DNA from: Symsagittifera roscoffensis
Taxonomy: Eukaryota > Xenacoelomorpha > Acoela > Convolutidae
NCBI RefSeq assembly: GCF_963678635.1
Contig: NC_087064.1
Span: 45,489,346-45,553,345 of the forward strand
Reading direction: 5' to 3'
DNA length: 64,000 bases
The notes below the pieces were generated by a model that saw only the letters and a program-made list of their open reading frames with translations, had not been told where the DNA came from and ran no database searches. Shown piece by piece: positions 44,401 to 56,036 of this stretch. Positions within the stretch are counted from its first letter, which is position 1. Each line of letters opens with the position of its first letter. The translations under genes were made by a program, and so were the position numbers.

Positions 44401-44640
44401 CCCAATCCGGAGGGGTCTTATATTTGCTAATTCGGAGGGGTCCCAATCCGGAGGGGTCTTATATTTGCTAATTCGGAGGGGTCCCAATCCGGAGCGGTCT
44501 TATATTTGCTAATTCGGAGGGGTCCTAATCCGGAGGGGTCTTTTATCTACTAACACAGAGGGGTCCCAATCCGGAGGGGTCTAAATTTTGTTAGTCCGGA
44601 AGGGTCCTATAATTTTTTCCCAATCCGGAGGGGTATTATT
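44401..44640 (+). repeat. 41-bp minisatellite with paired CCGGAGGGGT motifs
   Basis: Starts at 44401, 44442, 44483, 44524 and 44565 are exactly 41 bp apart, then the array degrades. Each unit holds 'cccaatccggaggggtc' and a second, weaker 'aattcggaggggt'. About ten motif copies occur in 240 bp. Confidence 0.85.
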
Positions 44641-45509
44641 TTATTAAAGGACTTAGATATACGGAAGAAAGACTAAAGTGAGAGGTATTAGGTTATTAGC
44701 AGACAGGCTAGGAATCAGTGACTGCACTGGTAACTTGCCTTTCAATAAAAACCAGACCAAAACAAAACAGGTCCGGACTCGGATATTCGCGACACTAATT
44801 CTAAACTAAAAAAGAGCGTAATTCATTGGTGTGGATTGAAACCCAATACGTTTTTGTAAAAAGTGACTGCCCTGAGGATTGTAGTAGGTCTAGCTCGGGC
44901 AGTCCGAAGGCAGATAGTTAACACAGTAGTCGGTGGGTGCAATAGACGCCCACTTGAGAAAATTACTGCCTTGAAAGTTTTGTCTGTTTGGTGCAGCACG
45001 AAGCAGGGAAAGCGTTTTCTTTAAAAGACAAGTTCGACTATTGTACTGCGACCGACTAAAAGTACAATACACATACGTTTTTTTTATATAGAGGTATTCA
45101 TATTCTGTCATTATATATTTATATTTTTTTTGTTTTTGATTTTAAATCAACATAAACTGTGCTTGATTGGGTAGTGAGTACATGAGTACACTATCTTTTA
45201 AATTGACCGATAACATCATATTGTGCAAGTACTCAAATCTTACGACCGATAATCGGTTAGTGTGAATAAATAATATACAAACTGTACTCTGATAGCATAC
45301 AGGGATTCGTGGTCACTATTTTATAGAAACTTGTGAAATTTATTGTGTTGTGTCATTATTATTGGTAGTCAAACTAAAGGTCAGTAGCAATCGAATTAAG
45401 TGTATAGGCATTAAGAAGTGACAAATTGAGAAAGAGTCTAGGCAGGTCAAGGATACCTAAACGAGGTAATAGCTCCTGGAAATTCATACCTAAAAAGCAA
45501 AGAAAAACA
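44641..45509. other. Upstream region of the F2 element, possible LTR or leader
   Basis: AT-rich, with AATAAA near 45264 and short ORFs only. Its position suggests a 5' LTR/leader for the gag that follows, but the 3' end of this F2 copy is missing, so no LTR partner can be compared. No primer-binding site identified. Confidence 0.3.
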
Positions 45510-48500
45510 ATGACCGATCCTTTTGTGGATTGGATCAAACGAGCCCGGAGCGACAAAGGGGAGACGGTTTCAGGCAGAATGGTTGAAACAAGGAGTCAGA
45601 AGACCTGAAAAAAGCGAAAAGAACTGTTAGAAGTGGAGGTGAATACGGACCATGCCATGAACGAGAACCAGGAAGTACATGGACTGGAAGGGAGAGGCAG
45701 AAGGCTGGCGAGTGAATCTACTCCGGTAAAACAAGGCCATGATTTTGCCACTTCCACCGGGACATTAGATCGAGAGGAGATGTCGGAACTGTCCGACATC
45801 TCAACTGAAATAGCGGCAACTAGAAGATCTCCAACAGACAAGACTATGATGGCAGGCGGGACTGAGAAACAAACAACGTCGTTATCGTTCTCAGAAAGAA
45901 TGAGGAACACCTTAGGAAACATCTTTCCATTCACCATGGGAGGGGGCACAGGAAATGAAGGTGAATCCCAGGAGGAAGAGGACGAAGAAGAGCAAGTGGA
46001 CTTTGGGTCTCAAGTCAGCCTCAATAGTTCGACCCAGGAGAATGAGGCATACGTCGAAAGAGAGACTGGAACCATGGACAAATTTGGTGTGATGAGAACG
46101 ATAAGCAAAGAGGTAAACACACCGGGCCAGTCGAGAGGCTTCGCGATTATGACAAATTCAGAGCCGCAAACCGGGGAGAGTAGAAACAGAGGGATAGGCA
46201 ACGCATTGGCGGATCCCGATGTGGATAATGAAAAGACGTCGAGGCAGAGAGTCAAGGCCCGAATCTCGACCAGCACGAAGCTACCTGGGACCGACAGGGT
46301 TACACCGCCACTAGTGACGCCACTTGTGGATAACGGGGCAGCACTAGAAGAAGCCTTGAACAACATAGTGGACAGTTTAGGAGAACAAAATGAACAGATG
46401 TCCATAAGAATGAATGAACTAGAAAGAGCAGTTCACATTGAAAGAGAAAGTCTGCGGGAAGAAATAAACCGCAAAAGACAAGAAATTGGTAGAAGCGAAA
46501 AACGCTTGAAAGAAAGAACGGACGTACATATAGCGAAGAACTTGTCGCGAATGATAAGAGAAGCGGAACAAAGAGAGTTACGCTTAAGAGACGACATGGA
46601 GAAGTTAAGAATTCAGCAAGAGCAGTCTCTTGGGACTCTTGACACAAAGATAGACGCGATGATGGAGAGGCGAACTCAGGCTATCATGGATAGGTTGGAC
46701 GGGCTACTAAGCAGTAAGAGTGGACCAAAAGAGGGGGAACCGAAGTCGGGAGGTCCCAGCAGGGAGCCGAAGATGAACATCAATGAACATCAAAAGAGGA
46801 AGACATATGGATCCACTAGAGGCAGGGGCAGTTCATCAGGCTATGCCACAAGGGATAATAGAACATGGGGCCCGAACAGTAGAGCAAGTTCATCGGGGAA
46901 CAGACAGACCTCTAATGAACGACCAACGCAAGGCACACATGCGACTGGGAGAAGTGATTCCGGTAACAGAGGGCATGCAAGCCCGGGGAGGAGTCATGTG
47001 GGCCAAGGGGGAAAAACTCACGGCGATTCGAATTGCAGGGATGCACCGCATACAGAGCCTTTGACAAGGTGTGAGGACACTCAGCCGGGACACTCAAGGG
47101 ATGCTAAGGCAATGGCCACAGCCTTTGGACCCCTAAACAGGACTTTGGAGACATTCCTTACAAGGTTATCCAGAACCAATGAACGCAGTGAGAAGTCCAG
47201 AAGAATCTTTAGGAAACCAAGATGCTATAAAGATGAATCTGATGGCTGTATTGATACCTGGATAGAGGTGATGAAGCTGCATTTCGAGGAAGAGGACTTG
47301 TCGGAGAGACATGAATGCAGTGCGCTCACCAGTAACTTGGAAGGGACAGCCCTGAACTGTGTCATGGCCAAGAAGCAGTATCAAGATGACACAGCCGAGA
47401 AAATCTTCGAAATCTTGTTAAACCGTTTTGGATCAGGGGTGCAGGGACACCAAGCAATGATGCACTTCGAGAAACGGAGGCAACGAGAAGATGAAACCAT
47501 AGACAAGTTTCTCGATGACTTGGAAATGCTGAGAAGACGCAGCCAACTGGATGAGTCAAACCGAAGGATGAACCTGGCAGTAGCCTCAAAATTCATCGAT
47601 GGTGTGAAGAATGATGAGCTTCGGACGATGTTGTCAACGCATTACACACCACTATCAACCAATGCGCCAACACCAGAGGAGTTGAGGCTCAAGTCAAAAG
47701 AATATCTTTTGTTGAAACCTCTTTCGAGATCTGGATACTATAAGAACAATTATGGCAATTTTAACAACGGACCAGCAAACCAAGGGATTAATTGGTACAA
47801 ACCGATGGATGATATGGACAAGAGACGCTCTTGTGCCAATTGCAGTTCAACGGACCATCATGTGTCAGCATGCCCAACTTACAAACAAGGCATGAAAACA
47901 ATAGGCTTTAGCCTCGAGGACGAAGATGCGTCAGAATTGGACCATGAGGATATCATGAGAGGAATAATTGCAAAATTCGGCCCGAGATGTTTCTTTTGCA
48001 ACTTGGAAGGTCATTTTAAATCAGATTGTCCGCAATTCTGGGATGCAGTGGCAGACATCAAGCATCCAAGGCATGAAGAAGTTTTGTCAGGAGTGAAAGC
48101 CAGCAAGGCTCGCCTGTTGAGTGAAGCGGAGGCACGCAAAAAAGATAAACCTCAAGAGCTGGCGGCAAAGAAAATGCAAGCGGTAACAGAAGAGACACGT
48201 GAACCGGAACCAGCAACTGCGGCTGATGACTTCAAGATCGATTATAGGGCAGCCGCGAGGGATGCTCTAAATAGAGTGCAGCAGGAATTGGTGACGAAAG
48301 AGATCGAACAAAAAGTGAAACTCGAACTGGAAGTCGAGGAGACTAAGGCACCAAGCAGTTTGAGCATGAAACTTAATGTGATTTCCGGTCAGAGGTTCGG
48401 AATGGTGCCACAAGGAAGCAAGATACAGTCGATAACCTCAGTGGCCGGACATCAGGTAATCAGAAATCTGAGTGAACCATCCGAGTTCACTTTGATGCAT

Positions 48501-49055
48501 TTGGACACATATGCAGATTATCTGAGGCAGGTGGAGCCACGCACTGAGTCCAGAGCTGTTCGAGCACTACTAACAATGGATGGCCCTCGCATGGAGAAAC
48601 TTCATGGACGCTACCTGGAGGTCTATGGGCCGTATCAAGTGATGCTGAACGTGGATGGAGTCAGTATCTACACCAGGACTTATGTAACAACAGATGATGA
48701 CCAAATGGGGCAGATCTATTTGGGTGAGGAGGAACTCAAAGTCCGCAGGATAGGCCATGACGCCATGATGGAACAAGATGCAGTACACATTGGGTATGAA
48801 GCAGATGTGACTGCACATCTGCTCGACACCAACGGAACAAAAATCGGAGTCACAGGGCTTCTGGACACAGGAGCGGTAGTGAGCGTGATGCCGATAAAAA
48901 CTTGGGAAAGAATGGGCTTCACGAGGGAAGATCTAATTCCAACGAATCTCCGACTGGCCGCCGCCAATCGAGGAGCTATTTACATAGCCGGAAGAACACC
49001 AATAACGGTCCTCCACATGGGAGGACGGGATCTTTGGATGAGCTTCTGGTGGTAG
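45510..49055 (+). pseudogene. F2 Gag and protease frame
   Basis: An in-frame ATG at 45510 (MTDPFVDWIKRARSDKG) is followed by one TGA at 45606-45608, then open for 1140 codons to 49055. Counting from 45633: acidic N-terminus; coiled coil at about 245-360; Gly/Ser/Arg-rich hinge at about 385-490; Gag capsid-like domain at about 525-680 (IDTWIEVMKLHFEEEDL); two perfect CCHC knuckles at about 733 and 785 (CANCSSTDHHVSAC, CFFCNLEGHFKSDC); retropepsin loop LLDTGAVVSVMP at about 1077. It would form the particle, bind RNA and process the polyprotein. The frame ends early by a 1-bp loss near 49040. Confidence 0.8.
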
Positions 49056-49261
49056 AGAATTTGGACGACGCCGACCAATTCATCTTGGGCAGAGATTTTG
49101 TCAGGAATTTTGACGTGATGATTGACTTGAACAAAGGTCTGATACGGATTAGAAACCCGGACCGGAAGTATGTTAAGAGACCAATTAATAGGATAATAGC
49201 AGACGAAAACAAGGTACCAATTTTTTTAGATTGAAAAGTAAAACTACAGCCAGGATAAGCT
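48902..49261 (+). pseudogene. F2 protease C-terminal half
   Basis: Continues the protease in a second frame (DADQFILGRDFVRNFDVMID, the retropepsin second-half ILGRDF motif) to a TGA at 49232-49234 and a second stop just before 49262. The same frame then carries pol. A single base loss between the two frames explains the break. I see no slippery site that would argue for programmed frameshifting. Confidence 0.7.
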
Positions 49262-50791
49262 GTGGTGGTAATTTTTAGAATGAGAAATTTGAATTTGTTA
49301 AGTGATAGTAAACAGGTTTGCTTAGTACCGAATTCAAATAGTCAGAGTTCGGTGATTTTAGGCCGGAGCTTCTCGGTAACGCGAAACGGACTGTGTGTCA
49401 GTGTGTTATTGAACACACTGGACACCACGGTTTCAATTCAGCGTGGAAAGAAGCTTGGCTACGCTTTGCCGATGAGGACCGACTGTGAGGAGACACAAAA
49501 CTTGAAGAAACATAGTGTGAAAGACTGTCCTTATCATGCCAATAAAGATAAAGTTTTAAAGAGGATTAATGAATTAAAATCTATTCATAAATTGTTTTCA
49601 ATGAAATCCGAAACGGACGACGGCTTATCAAACTGCTCGAATTTTCCGGAATGCCCCTCGTCATATGAACTAGAATCTGACAAACCGGTTTTGCCAGAGA
49701 TAAAACATTTAAAAGGGAAAATAGGTGAGGGAGATTTCGAAAAATTGCGGGACCTCCTAAATCGGAACGCGGATGTATTTTCAAAACATAAGGCGGATAT
49801 CGGTTGCTGTAATTTCGTCGAACACGAAATCGAACTTGAAGAGGGCGCCGTTCCCCATAGGGAAGGCGCAAGACGAATGATGCCACACAAATCGGAAGCG
49901 TGCCGAGCGGAAATAGAAATGTTGCTTGAATACGACATGATAGAACCCTCGAAATCGCCATGGGCTTGCGGGGTAGTAATGGCGAAAAAAGGGGGGCAGC
50001 TTAGGTTTTGTTGGTACTTTCGTTACCTAAACGCGGTAACGATAAAAGATGCGTACCCGACACCGCGAATAGACGAGAGCCTCTCTAAGCTTGGTGATGC
50101 CAAGTTCTTCACCACATTGGACTTGGGTTCCGCCTTCTGGCAGGTCCCTCTGCGGAAGAAGGATAAGGAGAAAACCGGATTTGCGTGCGAATTGGGATTG
50201 TACCAGTGGAAGAGGATGCCCTTCGGCTTGTGCAATGCAACGGCCACTTTTCAAAGACTGATGGCTCAGGCTTTGACGAGAGTGACCAAGAAGTACGGGA
50301 ATCTCGTGATGTGTTACGTGGATGACGTAGTCATAGCGACACCGACCCTGGAAGACCACATTGATAGGCTCGATGAGGTCTTTGGATGCATGAAAAGAGC
50401 AGGCTTGAAGTGCAAACCATCGAAATGTGAGATCCTTAGGGATTCAATCAAGTACCTGGGAAGAATGGTGGACAGGCATGGTGTGAGGCCGGACCCGGAA
50501 GCAGTAGAAGCAGTGTTGACATGGAAGGTTCCCAGAACGGACACACAGCTCCTGAGCTTCCTAGGGTTTGCCAATTACTACCATGAGTTCATAATAGGAT
50601 ATGCGGACAAGGTGTATCCGATGCAGAAGCTAATGCGCAACAAAGGGAAAAATCTCGAATGGAAAGATGAAGCACAACTTGCCTTCGAGAACATAAAGAG
50701 GGAACTGTTCGAAGCGCCAGTACTAGGCATGCTAACAGAAAACGGCATGTATGTTCTTGATACAGACGCATCGGTAGTAGCCATCTCTTGA
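49262..50791 (+). CDS. F2 reverse transcriptase
   Basis: A 509-codon frame. Post-protease linker to about residue 165; then NADVFSKHKADIG, PHKSEACRAEIEMLLEYDMIEPS, and RT motifs: TTLDLGSAFWQVPL (A), KRMPFGLCNATATFQRL (B), VMCYVDDVVIATPT (catalytic YVDD, intact), GLKCKPSKCEIL and YLGRMVDRHGVRPD (thumb). One oddity: RFCWYFRYLN where the minus-strand copy has RFCCDFRYLN, losing an Asp normally conserved in the fingers. RNase H begins at the end (VLDTDASVVAIS) and is cut by a TGA at 50789-50791 at a Gly codon. Confidence 0.8.
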   Translation: MVVIFRMRNLNLLSDSKQVCLVPNSNSQSSVILGRSFSVTRNGLCVSVLLNTLDTTVSIQRGKKLGYALPMRTDCEETQNLKKHSVKDCPYHANKDKVLKRINELKSIHKLFSMKSETDDGLSNCSNFPECPSSYELESDKPVLPEIKHLKGKIGEGDFEKLRDLLNRNADVFSKHKADIGCCNFVEHEIELEEGAVPHREGARRMMPHKSEACRAEIEMLLEYDMIEPSKSPWACGVVMAKKGGQLRFCWYFRYLNAVTIKDAYPTPRIDESLSKLGDAKFFTTLDLGSAFWQVPLRKKDKEKTGFACELGLYQWKRMPFGLCNATATFQRLMAQALTRVTKKYGNLVMCYVDDVVIATPTLEDHIDRLDEVFGCMKRAGLKCKPSKCEILRDSIKYLGRMVDRHGVRPDPEAVEAVLTWKVPRTDTQLLSFLGFANYYHEFIIGYADKVYPMQKLMRNKGKNLEWKDEAQLAFENIKRELFEAPVLGMLTENGMYVLDTDASVVAIS

Positions 50792-50794
50792 ATA

Positions 50795-51724
50795 TTGCAT
50801 CAAGTGCAAGAATGGAATGGAAGAACGGTTCTCCGTCCCATTGCATACGGCAGCAAGGTCTTGAGTGACACAGAGATGAAATATGGCGCACCAAAAGCAG
50901 AAATGTTTGCAGTAGTCACTTTCGTGGAAAAGTACCGTGCATACTTGGGGAGCGCTCCCTTCAAGTTACGCGTGGACAACAGAGCGTTATCCTGGCTGAA
51001 GATCTACTCGATGGATCAGAGTTATATTGGTAGATGGATAGTAAGATTGGATGGCTACCATATGATAATCGAACATAGGATGCGTGATAAACACCAGAAT
51101 GCTGACAGCCTCAGCAAGAAAACTGAGTTCTATGAAAGATTGGAGCAGAAGCAAGCCAATCAGGCAGAAATAAAGGAGGGATTCTCGTTTCTAGACAAAG
51201 AAACTTATGAAGCGCTTCCCTTAACGAGATGGTTGGATAAATCTGGACATCCAATTCCAGGGCATCCTGAGTTGCCTGTAGAGAAAGCAGCCGAGATAAA
51301 GATCCTATCCAAGGAGGACTCGGTCCCCTTGGATCTGTTGCTGCGCTCGAATCTGGTCCAACAAGAACTCTCTCGCATGAAAATAAACATCCTCTCATTA
51401 TTGGATAAAACGGTGCAGGTCACACCGCAAGTGATGCGGATGCTGGGTGCATTGTTAGAAAGAGAAATGACCAGAGATGACCCCGAGTGGACAGCAGCAG
51501 TGGCATCCCTAACAGTCAGGGAGAAGGTGAGGATCATGCCGTCCAGACGACAGCACGAAGAGAACGAGAGGGATTGTAGGACAATAGTTCATCAACTAGT
51601 ATCCTCAATACCCTACGAGATTTTAACCAGTACTTCTTACGGACAGAAAGAACAGAGGAGCAGTACGCGAAGGAAAACCGTCACCTTTGTGGACCAGGAT
51701 AAGGAAGGTGAAAGGGTAGAATAA
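50795..51724 (+). CDS. F2 RNase H and linker
   Basis: Same frame as RT, one stop later. RNase H continues: KAEMFAVVTFVEKY (Glu), LRVDNRALSWL (Asp), KHQNADSLSKK (Asp). A ~180-residue charged linker follows (LLDKTVQVTPQVMRM, KVRIMPSRRQHEENERD). It ends at a TAA at 51722-51724 where the minus-strand copies read on. Confidence 0.75.
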   Translation: MHQVQEWNGRTVLRPIAYGSKVLSDTEMKYGAPKAEMFAVVTFVEKYRAYLGSAPFKLRVDNRALSWLKIYSMDQSYIGRWIVRLDGYHMIIEHRMRDKHQNADSLSKKTEFYERLEQKQANQAEIKEGFSFLDKETYEALPLTRWLDKSGHPIPGHPELPVEKAAEIKILSKEDSVPLDLLLRSNLVQQELSRMKINILSLLDKTVQVTPQVMRMLGALLEREMTRDDPEWTAAVASLTVREKVRIMPSRRQHEENERDCRTIVHQLVSSIPYEILTSTSYGQKEQRSSTRRKTVTFVDQDKEGERVE

Positions 51725-51742
51725 AACCTGCTGCAAGACTAT

Positions 51743-53326
51743 TTGTCCGGGGAGACGAATGATGAGAAGAACCAGCGAGCACAGGATCAACACCCGGGAC
51801 AAGAAAGTTTGTCCGGGGAGTCTGAGATAGATGAAAAAAATCCTGATGAGAAACAGGACCTGGAGAACAAGGTTTTGTCCGGGGAGTTCAGATGGATGCG
51901 AAGAAGGCACAGACATGATCTGGAGGAGCGTGCAGACTCCAGCAGAGCCTCTTCAACAGATGACAATTCCCGAAACTCAGGAATGGACACCTATTCAGAC
52001 AGGAACTCGAGCTCTGGATCAGAACTGTCCGAACTAGCGGTCCACACACTACTAGTGGAAACTCGGGCAAGGGATCTGGACAGAGAGGTGTACCAGGATC
52101 CTGACAGCGATCGCTTCCTTATACCAAGCGAAAGAGTCTTTGACAACGCAGCCGATGATTTGGAGACAATAGCGGTATCGAAACGTTCGATAAGTCTGTT
52201 GCCGCAGAAAGAGGTAGTCAGGACTGATCTTCAGCCGTTTAAACAGGAAACACAGCCGTTGGCGAAGATTTGGTGCGTTAAGATGGAAGAAGACACACAC
52301 CAGCTCAACGAGCTGAATAGTCAGATGAGGGTCATGAAGATGTACTTAAAGGCGAGATACAGACTCTCGGATCTTCTAAGGGCGCAAAGAAATGATCGCA
52401 TGACAAGCAACCTGAAAAGGTGGATCGAGAATGGTTCTCCGGATAAAGGGGACCTCGAGGAAGATAGTTATCGCATCCTGAGACAATACTTCATGCAGAA
52501 GGAAGGGAGGTTATATTTGAACAAGGACGGGATTGTGGCTTGCAAAAGAAGAGAGGAAGACAGAGTCCCATACAAGTATAACGCGATAGTGTTACCGCAA
52601 CTCTATCAGACAGAACTATTTTTCAGATCACATGATCAGATGGGCCATCAGGGGATCGACAAAGTATATCAGAGGATCCTGAAGCGCTTTGAGTGGCCTG
52701 GGATGAAAAAGGCATGCGAGAAGTGGATAACAGCATGTCTGTCATGCCAACAGGTGAATGATCCAAGGAAGTTGCGATTTCCTTTGCAATCGATCGAGTC
52801 GTCTGAATTCAACGAGGTGGTGCAGATAGATCACCAAAAGATATGCATGACAGACAATGGTTATAATCAGGTGCTGGTCATGATAGATCATTTTACGAAG
52901 TATGCAGAGGCCGTGCCCTGCATAACTGCCTCGGCGGAAGAGACATGCGACCACCTGATCAATACGTGGATAGCGAGACATGGCTGTCCGATGACGTTTC
53001 AATCGGATAATGGAACAGTTTTCGTAGGAGAGCTTACGAAAGAGCTTATGAGACGCTCACAGGTCGCTCAGGCTCACTCCACGACATACCACCCTCAGAC
53101 GAATGGCTTAGTGGAAAGACAGAATAGGACGTTAGTGTCGATGCTGAGAGTATATTGTTCCAGGTCAATGACCGATTGGGACATATACCTTCCACAGGTG
53201 ATGGGAGCATATAACAGCACGCAACACTCCACCACCGGAGTCAGTCCACACATGATACTAACTGGACACGAAAAGCCTCTGCTGTCGATGTCGCAAGTCG
53301 AGAACCAATCACTGTGTGGGCGTTGA
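51743..53326 (+). CDS. F2 linker repeats and integrase, 3' truncated
   Basis: Same frame again. It starts with three LSGE repeats spaced exactly 66 nt apart, then a Ser/acidic region, then integrase: HHCC zinc domain (SHDQMGHQGI ... CLSCQQ), catalytic core with first Asp in VVQIDHQKI, second Asp in FQSDNGTVF and Glu in TNGLVERQNR, 35 residues between the last two (DD35E). It would insert element cDNA into the genome. The end of the core and the C-terminal domain are missing: at about 53330 the sequence changes to F3 on the opposite strand. Confidence 0.8.
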   Translation: MSGETNDEKNQRAQDQHPGQESLSGESEIDEKNPDEKQDLENKVLSGEFRWMRRRHRHDLEERADSSRASSTDDNSRNSGMDTYSDRNSSSGSELSELAVHTLLVETRARDLDREVYQDPDSDRFLIPSERVFDNAADDLETIAVSKRSISLLPQKEVVRTDLQPFKQETQPLAKIWCVKMEEDTHQLNELNSQMRVMKMYLKARYRLSDLLRAQRNDRMTSNLKRWIENGSPDKGDLEEDSYRILRQYFMQKEGRLYLNKDGIVACKRREEDRVPYKYNAIVLPQLYQTELFFRSHDQMGHQGIDKVYQRILKRFEWPGMKKACEKWITACLSCQQVNDPRKLRFPLQSIESSEFNEVVQIDHQKICMTDNGYNQVLVMIDHFTKYAEAVPCITASAEETCDHLINTWIARHGCPMTFQSDNGTVFVGELTKELMRRSQVAQAHSTTYHPQTNGLVERQNRTLVSMLRVYCSRSMTDWDIYLPQVMGAYNSTQHSTTGVSPHMILTGHEKPLLSMSQVENQSLCGR

Positions 53327-53804
53327 AGTCTCCTAGGGCTGTTTTTCTTCAAGGATTCGTAAGATCAAACGTTTGTAGTAGAAATAGCGATTTATCGGGT
53401 ACCTTAGGTTCCAGAGTTACTTCGACAGTCACCACAGGTACTTCCTCACTGACTCGTAGCTGAAGTTTTAACGCGGGTCTTGTATACATTCGCGAAAGTT
53501 AGTCAGCTACTGCAATTGCTTTTCCTGGAATATGACCCAATACGAACGTGAAAGCCATCAGCTGATCAACCACAATTGGGGTGGAATAATCATTGGTTAA
53601 AAAACTGATAATCTTTTGTTATCAGTTAACACGATTGTTGGCAATTTAGAAGCTCCGCACAGAAGTCAGCAAAAGATGAAAATGCAAAATGAACCACACG
53701 AAATTCTTTTGCATAGATGGACAGTTTAGGTTGTGCTGGGCCGAACGTTTTGCTACCAAACAGGACAGGTGCATACTTCTTTGTGATTTTCTCCCGCTGA
53801 TCAA
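53327..53804 (-). pseudogene. F3 RNase H remnant, distal part
   Basis: The minus strand reads KYAPVLFGSKTFGPAQPKL, SIYAKEFRVVHFAF (catalytic Glu region), then decays into stops (about six). It is a Ty3-like RNase H different from F1 and F2. Its upstream part lies at 57968-58219; the two were one sequence before LINE-B inserted, and the reading frame is continuous across the insertion once it and one target-site copy are removed. Confidence 0.75.
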
Positions 53805-53820
53805 AGGTAGAATCTTTAAT
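53805..53820. repeat. Target-site duplication, left copy
   Basis: aggtagaatctttaat, identical to 57952-57967. It flanks LINE-B. Confidence 0.9.
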
Positions 53821-53971
53821 TTTTTTTGAAAAACTAAATTACAAAAGGGGACCTTCAGTTTAGTTACCGTAAGTGCACAAGCTAGATAGGGCCATACCAG
53901 CGATATAAAAATGCATATATATCAGCAATGAAGTCATACATCAGCATTAAATTCATCGTCGTAATGTTAAT

Positions 53972-54793
53972 TTATCTTAGCCGTCCTTCCTCTACAATAG
54001 CGCTTATGGAGTTGTCGATAAATTGAACTTTGCGTAGTGATCTGCACCCCCTTATACAAAGTATAGAGCTCCTCAGGAGCGCGAAGCTTATTTTAGTTCT
54101 TATGTAGTTTATAGATTCTGGATAGCTTTCTTGTCTTTTTTCATTTAGTTTTTCGGCCAATCGCTGCATCGTCCGCGTGGCTGTTGGAGCAGCGCCACCG
54201 GTGCATCCAAGAATTAGCGGGCAGAAGCTACTCTGCTCTACGTTTAAAATTCTTTGCTGATATTTGGAGTTCTTCAGCGTTTCGTGGTATTTGTATGCAT
54301 CCTTATGCAGTTTTCGCGATGTTTTGGCATGGGGGTTGAAAATTTTCACATCAAAGAAAGCGCGGCTGAATCGTGAACCCCAGAGTCCGTTTGCCTTAAT
54401 GTCAAGTCGTGCCTCAACTTCAGTTGTAGTTGAATTGCTGACAAAGCTTTCGCCTTGCAACGGCTGAAGTTTCGGCTCAATCTCGACGTCATGGCAAACC
54501 TCGTTCATGAGGTTGGCGAACGAATGTGTCTCTAATTTCATTATGTCTTATATGTGTGTAACCACCCTTTGCACAGTGAAGCGCATGTATCAAATTAAAA
54601 TCAGCACCACATGCACATGTGAGTGGGGTTTTTGGTTGGTTCCCATCCGTATCTTAAGTATATACCATCTCTCAACTCTGATTTATTCAGGTTGAATATG
54701 TATCTGCTCAGTGGTAGAGCATTGAGCCAGTTAGAGGCTCCCTTTTGATTGAGGCAACAGAGGCCAGGTCGATTGCGTATTTATCTGTTTCAT
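53972..54793 (-). pseudogene. LINE-B ORF2: zinc motif and restriction-like nuclease
   Basis: 54541-54793 holds, in broken frames, a CxC...HxxxC motif (TCACGADFNLIHALHCAKG) where RLE-type elements carry a CCHC. The open frame 53972-54541 then has ARLDIKANGLWGSR followed by AFFDVKIFNP, an Asp...Asp-x-Lys arrangement fitting a PD-(D/E)xK nuclease. This would nick target DNA to prime reverse transcription. The C-terminus ends SAIVEEGRLR. Confidence 0.65.
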
Positions 54794-55982
54794 TTAAGGA
54801 GTTAATGAGGTTTGTTTTTTTTTTCGATTCGTTCTATCAGTTTTCAATTTTTTGATTTTCGTACATATTTTTTCTTGCTGTGTTACTGCTGTAATAGGAT
54901 CTTGAGATTCCAGTACTAGTGATGTTTCCTTAGACCATTCTAAGTAGCTTTCATGATCGGATGGCAGCTTGATGTTAAGTCCGCCCATTTTAAGGGGTAA
55001 GGAAGATATCTCACGGAACTGGGGGTTTAAAGTGTCTTTACCGACTAGGTTAGGTAATAATTGTTCTTTGATAATACTTTCACATATTTCTAAGTTTTCC
55101 ATAGTGTTAGGCGTTGTCCTGGCAAGAAATGAAAGCTTTTCTTGAACTCCTTTAGTATAGCAGGCATAAACGTTTTGAGGGGAGGTTTTAGCGATTTTTG
55201 TTAGTTTTTTCAAAATTTTGATTTGCTCATTCTGTTGAAATTCGAGGAACATTTTACATTCAGATTCTAATCCTATAACTGAACCAAGCACTCGGGCTCC
55301 TGCCTTTATAGTGATTCCTGTATTTGCGAAGATTTTCTGAGCTTTACCGAGTTTTTCATCCTTGACAATGAGTTGGCATTTGGATGTTTTCACGTGGTAG
55401 CCGAAAAATTTACCCAGTGATACAATTTTATCGAGGACGGTTCGTAGATTGCTTAATTTGCCGACTGCTTTTCCGTCGTCTGCGTACCATTTCTGGGTTA
55501 CATCGTCTACTGATAAAAGTTTTACTAGGGGTATTATGGCTAAACCGTACATGGCCATTGCTAGTGGATCCCCCTGGGTTGTCCCTTCTTGAGAGTAGAT
55601 TGTTTTTTTTGTTAACGAATAGTTTAGATGGATTGGAGTAGGAGTTCTTAATCGCTGTTAAAAGGGAAGGGCAGGTATTTTCGATGTTTTTTAATGCCAG
55701 CTTTCGATTCAGCGAGTTGAAAGCGTTTTCGGCATCTATCAGTAAAACAGCATCGGCGGAAGTTTTGCTGTATTGATCTCTTAGCGTGTGGATCGTATAT
55801 TCAATGCCACATTTTTGTCCTAGGCAGAGTTGGTAGTTTGAACCGAGCGACATGAGTTCGTTTTTTAGGCATTTAGTTATTGTTCGCTCTATTATCCTAC
55901 GCATAACTTCTCCTATGCCTATAGGTCTTACCCCTGGATTCTTATCTAAGGGTATTAATCTGCATGCGTTATATGGTTCCAT
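54794..55982 (-). pseudogene. LINE-B ORF2: reverse transcriptase
   Basis: Two frames separated by a shift near 55560-55600. Frame 55428-55982: IPLDKNPGVRPIGIGEVMRR (fingers), VLLIDAENAFNSLNRKLAL (motif A). Frame 54794-55558: motif B remnant, then QKWYADDGKAVGKL with YADD intact, and thumb sequence. The element is frame-damaged but its catalytic residues are kept. Confidence 0.75.
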
Positions 55983-56036
55983 TAGTTCTGGACTTAGTTC
56001 TTCTGTGGCTAATTTTTTGGCAATTTTAGCAATTGT

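Noticed and set aside
44401-44640. CRISPR-like regular repeats
   Set aside because: Units are fully tandem with similar, not unique, spacers, and the context is a eukaryotic repeat region.
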